Part shown: one piece after another, positions 8,897-17,717 of the stretch
Layout: each line of letters begins with the position of its first letter
Numbering within the stretch: position 1 is the first letter of the stretch
Source of the DNA: Acidobacteriaceae bacterium
GTDB lineage: Bacteria > Acidobacteriota > Terriglobia > Terriglobales > Acidobacteriaceae
Reading direction: 5' to 3'
Assembly: GCA_035944135.1 (NCBI GenBank)
Contig: DASZBM010000002.1
Coordinates: forward strand, 1,054,001-1,118,000
DNA: 64,000 bases
Notes under the pieces: model-generated
What the model saw: the letters and a program-made list of their open reading frames with translations, nothing else
Told to the model about the DNA's origin: nothing
Databases searched by the model: none
Translations under genes and position numbers: made by a program

Positions 8897-10648
8897 ATGA
8901 GTTTGAAAACAGCAGCCATGAATGCAATGGAACCACTTGATCTAGGCGACTCCTTGCCCGTTCGCGAGGAGCGACTGTTTCTGCTGCTCTCGATCTTCGT
9001 TGGGATTCTCTCCGGGCTGTTGGTCGTTTCGTTTCGCATGGCAATCGAGTGGCTAAGTATCCTGCTGCTCGGCAGCGCGACAGGACCGCGCCAGATCCGG
9101 CTGATCGTGGTTCCCGCTGCAGTTGGAATCGTGGTCGCGATCATGACGCGATACGTCTTTCCTGGCGTGCGCGGCAGCGGCGTCAACCAGACGAAGGCTG
9201 CGCTCTACATCCATAACGGATATATCTCGGTTCGCACGGTCATCGGAAAATTCCTGCTTTCCGCGCTGGCCATCGGCAGCGGACAGTCGCTTGGCCCGGA
9301 AGATCCTTCGCTGCAGATTGGCGCGGGTGTCGCTTCCCTGATCGGCCGGCGTGTCGGGCTCTCGCGCAGCAGGCTCCGGCTGTTCGCTCCGGTAGGCGCG
9401 GCTGCTGGTTTGGCGGCAGCATTCAATGCACCGATCTCCGCAATTCTGTTCGTGATTGAAGAGGTCATCGGCAAGTGGACAGCAGGCGTGCTTGGGTCGA
9501 TCGTCCTCGCCGCAGTGGCGAGCGTAGCTGTAGCGCGCTGGTTCTGGGGCGCCCAGCCGATGTTTCGCATCCCTTCGATCACCCTGCGCGATCCGCGCGA
9601 GTTGCTCGCATATTCAGTGCTTGGAATCATCGGCGGATTTGCATCGCTGATCTTCGCTAAATCACTCGGATTCCTTAGACCGCGACTTCGCGCCCAACCA
9701 CAGTGGCTGCAGATGCTACAACCGGCGGCCGCCGGTCTTTGCGTCGGATGCATCGCGTACTTCGGCTTTCCTCAGGTGATGGGTGCCGGGTACGGCGCCA
9801 TCGATCAGGCGATGCACGCGCAATTCGCTGTGAAGGCGCTGATCCTGCTGGCGCTATTCAAAATTCTCGCGACAACGCTTTCATTTTCAAGCGGAACGCC
9901 CGGCGGCATGTTCGCCCCTACGCTATTCATCGGCGCAATGCTCGGCGGCGCGGTCGGAGGATTCGAGAAGATCTTCTTCCCGCATCTGACCGGCTCCGTC
10001 GGCTCATACGCATTGGTCGGCATGGGCGTACTCTTCGCAGCATTTCTGCGGGCCCCCCTGACGTCTGTCTTCATGGTGCTCGAGGTCAGCGGCAACTACT
10101 CAATCATTCTTCCGGTCATTCTCGCCAACACCATCGCTTATCTCATCTCGCGCAGTCTGCAGCCCGTGCCCATCTTCGAGCTGCTCACGCATCAGGACGG
10201 ACTCTATCTACCGTCGATGGAAGAGATTCGCGAGGAAAGCGACGTTCCCCTCGAGGACGCTTTGGAGCTCGTTAATTATCCGATCATCCAGGGGACAGAA
10301 TCGATCAGCGACATACTCGCTTCAGGACAACAGCAGCGGCTGGATTCTCCATTTGTCCTCGTGCAGTGCCGCGATGGATGGTACTCCGCACGCAAGGACG
10401 AATTAGATCGACTGCTCGCCACACTCACCGAAAACCCGGAGGCTCCGGAAGCACAGCGCCCTCTCGAGGAAGCTCTCGGCAAAGATCGCACGCCGCTCCT
10501 CTTCCCCGACGAGCCGCTGGCGCACGCACTATCGTACTTTCAACGCTGGCCGGTACTGCCGGTCTCTAATCGGGCCATCCGTGGCGTTCTCGAAGGCGTC
10601 GTTTCGCTGGAGAGCGTACTTCACCGATATCAACGGGCTCGAATGTAG
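8897..10648 (+). CDS. CLC-family chloride channel/transporter, paralogue 1
   Basis: The 583-residue membrane protein has the CLC fold. The first anion-binding loop reads GSGVN (residues 93-97) instead of GSGIP. The gating-glutamate loop reads GPEDP (133-137, Glu135). The third loop is GGMFAP (336-341). The helix after the first repeat has IEE (187-189); its second Glu matches the proton glutamate of H+/Cl- exchangers such as E. coli ClcA (Glu203). The C-terminal 120 residues look like degenerate CBS domains. Start ATG with a GGGGAG ribosome site. By motif it is the most exchanger-like of the three tandem copies. Confidence 0.92.
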   Translation: MSLKTAAMNAMEPLDLGDSLPVREERLFLLLSIFVGILSGLLVVSFRMAIEWLSILLLGSATGPRQIRLIVVPAAVGIVVAIMTRYVFPGVRGSGVNQTKAALYIHNGYISVRTVIGKFLLSALAIGSGQSLGPEDPSLQIGAGVASLIGRRVGLSRSRLRLFAPVGAAAGLAAAFNAPISAILFVIEEVIGKWTAGVLGSIVLAAVASVAVARWFWGAQPMFRIPSITLRDPRELLAYSVLGIIGGFASLIFAKSLGFLRPRLRAQPQWLQMLQPAAAGLCVGCIAYFGFPQVMGAGYGAIDQAMHAQFAVKALILLALFKILATTLSFSSGTPGGMFAPTLFIGAMLGGAVGGFEKIFFPHLTGSVGSYALVGMGVLFAAFLRAPLTSVFMVLEVSGNYSIILPVILANTIAYLISRSLQPVPIFELLTHQDGLYLPSMEEIREESDVPLEDALELVNYPIIQGTESISDILASGQQQRLDSPFVLVQCRDGWYSARKDELDRLLATLTENPEAPEAQRPLEEALGKDRTPLLFPDEPLAHALSYFQRWPVLPVSNRAIRGVLEGVVSLESVLHRYQRARM

Positions 10649-10666
10649 TTTGAATATCTGAATGAC

Positions 10667-12460
10667 ATGAAAAGAAACAAACTGTTAGCCCATCCACTTC
10701 TTCGCAAGTACCTTCCGCTGGTCCACGAAGACCTTACATCGGTTTACTCGCGCGATCTGCAGAAATGGCTTCTTGTCGCCCCTATCATTGGTCTCACTAC
10801 GGGGCTGGCCATCACGGGCATCGCCGCGCTTCTTCTCGGCAAGCTCTGGCCTACGGTACTCAACTACTACCTGGGCCATCATTGGGCGATCGTTCCCGGC
10901 CTGGTACTCGCGTTCGCGGTAACCGGCCTCATCATGCAGTACCTGACGCCCAACCCCAACGAGCACTCAACCGAAGAGGTCATCCGCTCCTATCACGAGC
11001 ATGAGGGCGACATCGACGTTCGTCCCTTCGCGGCGAAGATTCTGGCAGCGATAACCTGCGTCGGATTCGGCGGCAGTGCTGCTCTCGAAGGTCCAAGCAT
11101 CTATGGCGGCGCGGCGATCGGTTCATGGCTATGGACAAAGCTCCGGCGTTTCCGCTTCACCAATCGCGACCGCCGCATCATGCTTATCTGCGGTGCGGCA
11201 GCCGGCATGTCCGCCGTGTTCCGCGCGCCGCTCACAGGTATCGTCTTCGCGCTGGAGATGCCCTACCGTGACGACCTGGCCCATGAAGCGCTTGTTCCGT
11301 CCCTGATCGCGTCGGTCGTTTCCTACGTGACACTCGGCGCATTCCTTGGCTCGGCTCCTTTGTTCGACTTCCCTCGCGCAGTCAATTACCACCGCAACGA
11401 CCTCTACTGGAGCGCCTTGCTCGGACTGCTCGTCGGCCTTGTCGCGATGGCATTCGTGGTGACCTTCCGCAGGGTCCGCATCTTCTTCGTGAACTGGAAC
11501 GTTCCCCACTGGTCGAAGCTGGCGCTCGGCGGTTTGCTCACTGGCCTCTGCGGCGTTCTGTTCCTTCACATCTACGGGGGTTCGCTTGTTCCCATCGGGC
11601 CCAACTACGAAGCCGTCGGAGACATCCTCAACAGAACACACAGCAGCTCTCAACTCCTGGCCTTCAGCGGATTCAAGCTCACCGCAACCATCGCCACGCT
11701 CGCATCCGGCGGCGTAAGTGCAATGTTCGTTCCGCTGTTCCTCACCGGAGGTGCGCTGGGCACGGCGTTCGCGCAGTCCATCGTGCACAGCCCGGCGCTT
11801 GAACTTTACGCCGCGGTCGGCATGGCTTCGTTCATCTCCGCCGGATACAAAACGCCACTCGCAGCAGTCGTCTTCGTCGCAGAAGCGACGGGAGGCCATG
11901 CCTTCATCATTCCTGCGCTCATCGGCGCTGCTGTCGCGTACGCAGTCTCGGGTGACGCTTCCGCATCAGGTGACCAGCGCCTGCACGAAACCACGAAGGC
12001 GTCTCCGCTGCGTTACATCCCTGTGAGTGAGATCATGCAGCAGCACGTTATCTCGGCGCCCGCGGATCTAACTATCGGCGAGTTCGTCAAGATGCTCTCG
12101 CCGGATGTACAGCACGAGGCCTTCCCGGTCATTGAAGATAAGAAGCTGCTGGGCACAGTCAACCCTCTCTGCATCACGCGCATTGCGCCGGACCAATGGA
12201 TGCATACGGCGCTGCGCGAGGTAGTCGATCAGCGCGTCGGCACCATCACCCCGGACACCGACGTGATGGAGGCCCTTCGATTGCTCACCGCCGAGCACAG
12301 GCGGCCGATGCTTCTTGTTGTCGCGTCAGGCGGCGAAATCAAGGGTATCGTTACCAAGACTGACATCCTTCAGGTCTTGAACGATCAGGAAGCCACATCA
12401 CACCATAAGGACCACGCAGTCCGTTCCAGTTCCGAGGAGAGTTCACCTGAACTAATTTGA
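10667..12460 (+). CDS. CLC-family chloride channel/transporter with CBS pair, paralogue 2
   Basis: The 597-residue CLC protein begins 18 bases after paralogue 1. It lacks a recognisable GSGIP loop: residues near 100-107 read EHSTEEVI. It keeps the gating glutamate in ALEGP (Glu141) and has AMFVP in place of GXFXP. The helix motif is ALEMPY (195-200), with Met at the proton-glutamate position. Residues about 440-570 form a CBS pair (VSEIMQQHVISAPADLTIGE; QRVGTITPDTDVMEALRLL), a regulatory nucleotide-binding module. The ribosome site is weak, which is compatible with translational coupling. Loss of the proton glutamate and first loop suggests a channel-like or regulatory role, but this is inference. 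Confidence 0.9.
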   Translation: MKRNKLLAHPLLRKYLPLVHEDLTSVYSRDLQKWLLVAPIIGLTTGLAITGIAALLLGKLWPTVLNYYLGHHWAIVPGLVLAFAVTGLIMQYLTPNPNEHSTEEVIRSYHEHEGDIDVRPFAAKILAAITCVGFGGSAALEGPSIYGGAAIGSWLWTKLRRFRFTNRDRRIMLICGAAAGMSAVFRAPLTGIVFALEMPYRDDLAHEALVPSLIASVVSYVTLGAFLGSAPLFDFPRAVNYHRNDLYWSALLGLLVGLVAMAFVVTFRRVRIFFVNWNVPHWSKLALGGLLTGLCGVLFLHIYGGSLVPIGPNYEAVGDILNRTHSSSQLLAFSGFKLTATIATLASGGVSAMFVPLFLTGGALGTAFAQSIVHSPALELYAAVGMASFISAGYKTPLAAVVFVAEATGGHAFIIPALIGAAVAYAVSGDASASGDQRLHETTKASPLRYIPVSEIMQQHVISAPADLTIGEFVKMLSPDVQHEAFPVIEDKKLLGTVNPLCITRIAPDQWMHTALREVVDQRVGTITPDTDVMEALRLLTAEHRRPMLLVVASGGEIKGIVTKTDILQVLNDQEATSHHKDHAVRSSSEESSPELI

Positions 12461-12482
12461 TCCGCGCGAGGGAGAGTTCCAC

Positions 12483-14294
12483 ATGGCCGAGTTTCCGATT
12501 CCTGGAATTCCTGCAATCCCAGAGAAGCAGTCCAGCAAGAAGGGGCAGTTCGGCGTAGCTCTCGAACCAGAGATCATAAAAATCTGCGGTTATGCGCTGC
12601 TTGTAGGTGTGGTGGCCGGTTTCGTCGCTGAAGGCTTACTCGAACTCATTCAGCTCTTCACGAATATCTTTTTCTACGGGAAATTCTCCTTCGCGTACAG
12701 CAATCCTGCACACAACCACCTCGGGTTATGGGTCATCCTTATTCCGCCGATTGGCGGTCTGCTGGTCGGCATCATGATTCATTTCTGGGAGCCAACCCTC
12801 AAGGGTCACGGCATTCCTGAAGCGATGGAATCGGTTCTGTTCGGACACAGCCGCATGCGGCTTCGAGTCGCTCTACTGAAGCCGCTGGCGACTGCATTCG
12901 CGATCGGAACCGGCGGCCCGTTCGGCGCCGAAGGCCCAATCATCCAGACGGGTGCCGCGCTCGGTTCTCTCTTCGGCCAGGCCGTCGGGCTCACGCCGTA
13001 CTATCGCCGCGTCCTGCTCGCCTCCGGCGCGGCAGCCGGAATGGCCGCGACATTTACCGCTCCCATGGCCGGCATTCTCGTGGCCATCGAGCTTCTGCTC
13101 TTCGAGCTGCGCGCACGTTCCTTCATTCCTGTTGCGCTGGCCGCGTCCATCGCCACCGGCGTGCGCATTCACTTCGCCGGTTGGGCACCGCTCTTTCCCA
13201 CGCCGATGTTCCGCCTCACGGGTATGAACGAGCTCTGGCTCTTCGCGCTTCTCGGCGTGCTCATGGGCGGCGTCGGCATCATCATGATTCGAGTGCTCTC
13301 CTGGCTCGAAGACTTCTTCGACGAACTGCCGATCAAAAATCCGCTCATCTGGTCTCCCGTCATTGGAGCATTGCTGCTCGGAGTCATCGGCTACTTCTAC
13401 CCGCAGGTGCTCGGAACCAGCTACGACACCATCCGCGATATGCTCAACGACCGCATGACCATGTCGAGCCTCACGGGCGTCTCCATCGCGAAATTCTGGG
13501 CGCTTGTCCTGTCGCTTGGATCAGGAACCACAGGCGGCGTCTTCGCTCCATCGCTCGTCGTCGGCGGGGGCCTTGGCGCGTCCTTCGCAATCTTGTTCAA
13601 GCACATCGCACCCCATCTGGTCAGCGACCCCGCGTTCTACGCCCTCGCCGCGATGGGTGGAGTCTTCGGCGGAATTGCGCGCGCTCCACTCACCAGCATC
13701 GTCTTCCTGTTCGAGTTGAGCCACAACCCGAACGCAATTCTGCCGCTCATCGTCTGCGTCATGATCTCCGACGCCACGGTACGCCTCTGCAGCCGCGAAT
13801 CCATCATGACCGTGAAACTCGTCAAGCGCGGGCTCATCATCCTGCAGGACTACTCCGTGCCCGTTCTCATGCGTGCACGAATTGATCAGGTGATGAGGAA
13901 AGAGTTCAGCCTGCTCCACGCAAATGACGAGCTCAGGACCGTACTCGAGACCTTTGTACCCGGCCACCTCAGCCTGATCCCAGTCGTCGACGCTGACGGC
14001 GGATTGGTTGGGATCGTCGAGCCGCATGATCTCTTACGCACCGAACCGCCGGACCACCACTTCACCATGCGAGAACTGGCGCGCCAGGACTTCGTGCTCG
14101 CCTATACCGGGGAGCCGGTCGACCGCATCCATCGCGAGATGATGCTGAAGAATACGGAGAACGTCGTCGTAGTCGAGCCCGACGACCGGCGCAAACCGGT
14201 CGGGGTTGCACGCGCCAACGACATTCTGCAGTTGCGCCGCTGGCTGCTCGAAGAAGAAACCGGCGACGCCAGTGTGAAGATCGCCGAACCATGA
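12483..14294 (+). CDS. CLC-family chloride channel/transporter with CBS pair, paralogue 3
   Basis: The 603-residue CLC protein follows paralogue 2 by 22 bases with a GAGGGAGAG ribosome site. The first loop is GHGIPE (108-113), with His in place of the central serine. The gating glutamate is in GAEGP (Glu150). GGVFAP is canonical. The helix motif AIELL (201-205) has Leu at the proton-glutamate position. Two CBS domains close the protein (IDQVMRKEFSLLHANDELRT; MRELARQDFVLAYTGEPVDR). It ends 18 bases from the convergent MFS gene. Family assignment is strong; substrate and channel versus exchanger are open. Confidence 0.92.
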   Translation: MAEFPIPGIPAIPEKQSSKKGQFGVALEPEIIKICGYALLVGVVAGFVAEGLLELIQLFTNIFFYGKFSFAYSNPAHNHLGLWVILIPPIGGLLVGIMIHFWEPTLKGHGIPEAMESVLFGHSRMRLRVALLKPLATAFAIGTGGPFGAEGPIIQTGAALGSLFGQAVGLTPYYRRVLLASGAAAGMAATFTAPMAGILVAIELLLFELRARSFIPVALAASIATGVRIHFAGWAPLFPTPMFRLTGMNELWLFALLGVLMGGVGIIMIRVLSWLEDFFDELPIKNPLIWSPVIGALLLGVIGYFYPQVLGTSYDTIRDMLNDRMTMSSLTGVSIAKFWALVLSLGSGTTGGVFAPSLVVGGGLGASFAILFKHIAPHLVSDPAFYALAAMGGVFGGIARAPLTSIVFLFELSHNPNAILPLIVCVMISDATVRLCSRESIMTVKLVKRGLIILQDYSVPVLMRARIDQVMRKEFSLLHANDELRTVLETFVPGHLSLIPVVDADGGLVGIVEPHDLLRTEPPDHHFTMRELARQDFVLAYTGEPVDRIHREMMLKNTENVVVVEPDDRRKPVGVARANDILQLRRWLLEEETGDASVKIAEP

Positions 14295-14312
14295 CATCCA
14301 CACGCACAAAAT

Positions 14313-16082
14313 CTAAGAAGTAACCGACGACGCTTCGCGCTGTCCCCTGCTGCTGAAGATGGCCTCGATCTCTTCCAGCGTCTTGCCCTTTGTCTCCGGC
14401 AGGAAGAACGCAGCCGTCACCAGGTACACGACCGTGAACGCCGCAAACAGGTAGAACATCGTCGAATAGCCGAATCTCCCCACAACCGGCAGAAAGATCG
14501 CCGCCAGTGTCGTGGAAACCATCTGGTTCAGCACCAGCGCAATGCTCATACCATTCGATCGGATCCGCGTGGGCATCAGTTCACTCAGCGCGAGCCAGAC
14601 ACAAACCCCCGGTCCCATCGCGAAAAATCCCACAAAGAGATACAGGCAGAGCGCCACGATCCAGCCATTCGTTGTACTCGGCACAGGAGTGATGTACGCG
14701 TGCTCGATTCTTAACGGAGCCGTGCGCGCCGCATCAAGATTCGCAAATGGGTTCTGAAAGAAGGCCGCAACCTTCGTCGAAGGAATCGCTTCCGCACGAT
14801 CGATCGCCGCCGGTTCCGCGTCGCCTAGAAGAACAGGCTTCGTACTCGAAATAAAATCCCCGTACGAATAGATGATGGCCAGCGATTGCTGTCCATTCGC
14901 CACTGGCGCGCCCAGCCGCTCCGCCTCCGCCTTGTCGAACTTCACGTTCAGCGCGTCCCCATTCGTCACCACGCTCTGCACCGCGTCGCGCGCGTCATAG
15001 CGCTGTTTCTCCGTGCGCAGGAACAGAGTCCCCACCGCAAGCAACGCCACAATCACCCCTGACGTTCCCGTGACGAGCAGAAACCTGCGCCCTTTCCTGT
15101 CGACAAGCTGCAGTCCCACAACCGTCATCAGGAAATTCACGAACGTGAACACCACATAACCCCAGTGCGCCAGCACATCGCTTAGCCCGCTCTGGATCAA
15201 AATGTCCACGTTGTATCCAATGACAGAGTTAATCCCCGTCGCCGTGTTGCACACCAGAATCACGCACGCCAGTAGAAACGGAATCACATATCGCCGGCTC
15301 AGCAGCGGGTCTTTATAAGCAACTCCGGCCTTGCCCTTCGCCGCGATCTGCTCCATCTCCTCCATCTCGATAGCAGCCTGTTCCGGTGTTCGCGAGCGCT
15401 CCAGCGCCGCCCGCGCAGCTTCGACGCGGCCACGCAGAAACAGCCATCTCGGAGACTCCGAGATAAAGCACGCAGCGAAAATAAAGAACAGCCCCGGCGG
15501 CAACGACATCCAGAAGATGCTGCGCCATGCGTTGTCCTTTACGTGAAACAGCGCATCCGCGGAGGCAGTCTTCGCAATCGCCGCCACATGGTAGCTCGTG
15601 TAAATCCCGATCAGCGCAGCCACAAAAATCCCGAGCGTCAGCAGCCATTGAAAGATGCCGGTTCCCTTGCCTCGCACCTTCGCCGATAAGCACTCCGCCA
15701 GATACAGCGGCACGACGACGCCTACAAAGCCACCGCTCATGCCTTGCAGCAGCCGCCCCAGAAACAGCGGCCCGAAGCCCCGCGACAGCGCAATGATGGG
15801 CACGCTCACCGAGAAGGCAACACCGCTCAGCAGCATCAGCGGCTTGCGCCCCATCCAGTCCGCAAGCACTCCGGCAAACAGCGTAGAGAACACGCTGCCC
15901 AGCAGCACCGCCGCCACAATTATCGAGATCTGTCCACGGCTCAGGCCGGACGTGGCTTCCAGATAAGGAAGCGCCCCGCCGATAATGCCCACGTCAATCC
16001 CGTACAGCAGGCCCCCGAGCCCCGCCACGAGTAACATCAACCTGCCGTATCCACTGTGGCCCAGGCGAGCTGCAGCCCTCAT
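14313..16082 (-). CDS. Sugar-porter family MFS transporter with large extra loop
   Basis: The 589-residue permease carries sugar-porter signatures: GGLLYGIDVGIIGG in TM1, DWMGRKPLM, GRLLQGMSGGFVGVVVPLYLAE, SESPRWL, DRKGRR and PETKGKTLEEIE. A hydrophilic stretch of about 117 residues (roughly 357-473) is inserted between TM9 and TM10 and would face the periplasm; usual sugar porters are about 450-500 residues. An AGGAGG-like site precedes the ATG. It is last in a minus-strand cluster with GH106, rhamnose mutarotase and GH105, so it probably imports a rhamnose-containing or unsaturated uronate oligosaccharide product. The exact sugar cannot be told. Confidence 0.88.
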   Translation of the reverse strand: MRAAARLGHSGYGRLMLLVAGLGGLLYGIDVGIIGGALPYLEATSGLSRGQISIIVAAVLLGSVFSTLFAGVLADWMGRKPLMLLSGVAFSVSVPIIALSRGFGPLFLGRLLQGMSGGFVGVVVPLYLAECLSAKVRGKGTGIFQWLLTLGIFVAALIGIYTSYHVAAIAKTASADALFHVKDNAWRSIFWMSLPPGLFFIFAACFISESPRWLFLRGRVEAARAALERSRTPEQAAIEMEEMEQIAAKGKAGVAYKDPLLSRRYVIPFLLACVILVCNTATGINSVIGYNVDILIQSGLSDVLAHWGYVVFTFVNFLMTVVGLQLVDRKGRRFLLVTGTSGVIVALLAVGTLFLRTEKQRYDARDAVQSVVTNGDALNVKFDKAEAERLGAPVANGQQSLAIIYSYGDFISSTKPVLLGDAEPAAIDRAEAIPSTKVAAFFQNPFANLDAARTAPLRIEHAYITPVPSTTNGWIVALCLYLFVGFFAMGPGVCVWLALSELMPTRIRSNGMSIALVLNQMVSTTLAAIFLPVVGRFGYSTMFYLFAAFTVVYLVTAAFFLPETKGKTLEEIEAIFSSRGQREASSVTS

Positions 16083-16154
16083 TCAACAATCCTCCAGAGT
16101 GAGCTTCGGCCCATCCTACACGCTCGCGCGCCAAGCCACACCTGAAAGACCGCG

Positions 16155-17297
16155 TTACGCCGGCCGCAGCAACGCCGCCGCCGTCCACAGCAACGGCGCC
16201 TGCCCGTGGAAGTCACCGGTGCGCCGCTTGCGCAGAAGATAGTAATCCAGATCGTTCTTCTTGTTCGTTCCCTCGCACACGCTGGTCACATCGTTGTTTT
16301 GATCCACATAACCCGCCAGCGCAATCCACGAGCGGTGAGCCGCAGAGCCGTACTCCGAAACCTTCAGCCGGCCGGTGCGCACGCCCGAGGTCAGAGCGTA
16401 CGCGAACATGCCGGTCCCCGAGCTCTCCGGCCATGACTCCTCATGGTCGATAAGCTGCCGCCACGCTCCCGCAGCAGGCTGGTACTTCAGCAGTGCAGCC
16501 ATCATCAGGTGATAGCCTTGTTCAATTCGCTCGCGCTGCGGATGCTGCTGCGGAAGATCGCGCAGAATCTCTGTCATCCCTGCGGCAAACCAGCCGTTGC
16601 CACGGCCCCAGAAGAACGGCACATCCGGAGCATGGAAGAAAAGCCCGTTCGGCTGCTGCAGCTTGTCCAGATACGCCGCCATCTCCATAGCTGCACGATC
16701 CAGATACTTATGATCGCCAGTCGCGCGGAACGCCTGCACCTGCACGATCGTGATCATCCACATGTCATCGATCCAGAACCGTGTCTCATCCGTCAGACCC
16801 TGGGCGTCAGGCTTCGCCCACTGTGCATCGGCGTAGCGCAAACCAAGGTCGAGATACCGTTTGTCCTTCGTCAGGATATAAAGCTCCAGCGGCAGCGATC
16901 CAAACATCGAATAGTCGACGTGCTTTCCTTCAGGCGGAAGCAGCGACGCTTCCGAGCTGAACAACGGCTCGAACCGCGACTGCAGCTTTTTGATCAGCTC
17001 CGTGTTGTTGGTAACCCGCGCGAGCTCAAGCGACCCCCACCAGGCGCAGACCTCCGGATAGACGATGCGATCCGGATGAAAGTGTGGTGACGTGACAAAG
17101 TGCTCAGCCACCTTCGTGCCGAGCTCGCTCGGATCGTAACCCTCCGGCCAGCTCTTCATGTCCGTCGACGTCATCAGTGCAGAAGCACTCGAGCTCTGTT
17201 GCGGCGCGGCCTCACCGTTGGCAAGTCGAGGCGCCACAGCGGCAGTCGCCGACAGCAGCACCGATGCGCTAAATCTTCTCCGCGTAATCAAACTCAT
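16155..17297 (-). CDS. GH105 unsaturated rhamnogalacturonyl hydrolase, exported
   Basis: The 380-residue (alpha/alpha)6-barrel enzyme belongs to the YteR/RhiN family, which removes unsaturated galacturonate from the end of lyase-cut rhamnogalacturonan. The catalytic Asp lies in WIDDMWM (residues 175-181). FFWGRGNGWFAAGM and WPESSGTGMFAYAL are typical family segments. The N-terminus (TRRRFSASVLLSATAAVAP) is a twin-arginine-like signal, whereas Bacillus YteR is cytoplasmic. The start overlaps the rhamnose mutarotase stop by four bases, so the two are coupled. Context supports pectin rhamnogalacturonan use. Confidence 0.9.
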   Translation of the reverse strand: MSLITRRRFSASVLLSATAAVAPRLANGEAAPQQSSSASALMTSTDMKSWPEGYDPSELGTKVAEHFVTSPHFHPDRIVYPEVCAWWGSLELARVTNNTELIKKLQSRFEPLFSSEASLLPPEGKHVDYSMFGSLPLELYILTKDKRYLDLGLRYADAQWAKPDAQGLTDETRFWIDDMWMITIVQVQAFRATGDHKYLDRAAMEMAAYLDKLQQPNGLFFHAPDVPFFWGRGNGWFAAGMTEILRDLPQQHPQRERIEQGYHLMMAALLKYQPAAGAWRQLIDHEESWPESSGTGMFAYALTSGVRTGRLKVSEYGSAAHRSWIALAGYVDQNNDVTSVCEGTNKKNDLDYYLLRKRRTGDFHGQAPLLWTAAALLRPA

Positions 17298-17641
17298 GCA
17301 TTTCCTCCAGTGGGAGAGCCTTCAAAATGAAAGACCTCAGGTATCTGTAGCCATTTGTCACCAGGCCCTGCCTCAGGCAGAACCTCCTGCATCGCATCCG
17401 TGATCTTCCACCATCGTTGCGTCTCGGGGTCGGCAGCCATCTTCCGCATGTCCGCCTCATAGTCGTCGCCATAATATTCGAAGTACGCGACGAGCAGATC
17501 GTTATACAGAAATATCGAGTAGTTACGGATGTTGCAGGCATCGATCGTTGCAAGCACGGTCGGCCACACCCTGCGGTGATACTCGATGTACTCCACCCGG
17601 TGTTCAGGCAGCAGACGAATTAGCTGACAGTAACGGCGCAT
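17294..17641 (-). CDS. rhaM: L-rhamnose mutarotase
   Basis: About 115 residues from the ATG at 17641, which a GGAG-like site precedes; an ATG 12 bases upstream is possible. The product resembles E. coli RhaM, which interconverts alpha- and beta-L-rhamnopyranose. Family features visible are the early RRYCQLIRLLPEHRVEYIEYH region, the central YSIFLYNDLLVAYFEYYGDDYEADM strand pair, and RWWKITDAMQEVLP near the end. It lies between GH106 and GH105, where it would prepare released rhamnose for uptake or isomerisation. Confidence 0.93.
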   Translation of the reverse strand: MRRYCQLIRLLPEHRVEYIEYHRRVWPTVLATIDACNIRNYSIFLYNDLLVAYFEYYGDDYEADMRKMAADPETQRWWKITDAMQEVLPEAGPGDKWLQIPEVFHFEGSPTGGNA

Positions 17642-17717
17642 GATTCTCCACATCCACGAAGCAGATGATGATTGCGGCTGAGCTTAGTTCACACCAGAAG
17701 TTCCACGGACAACAATC

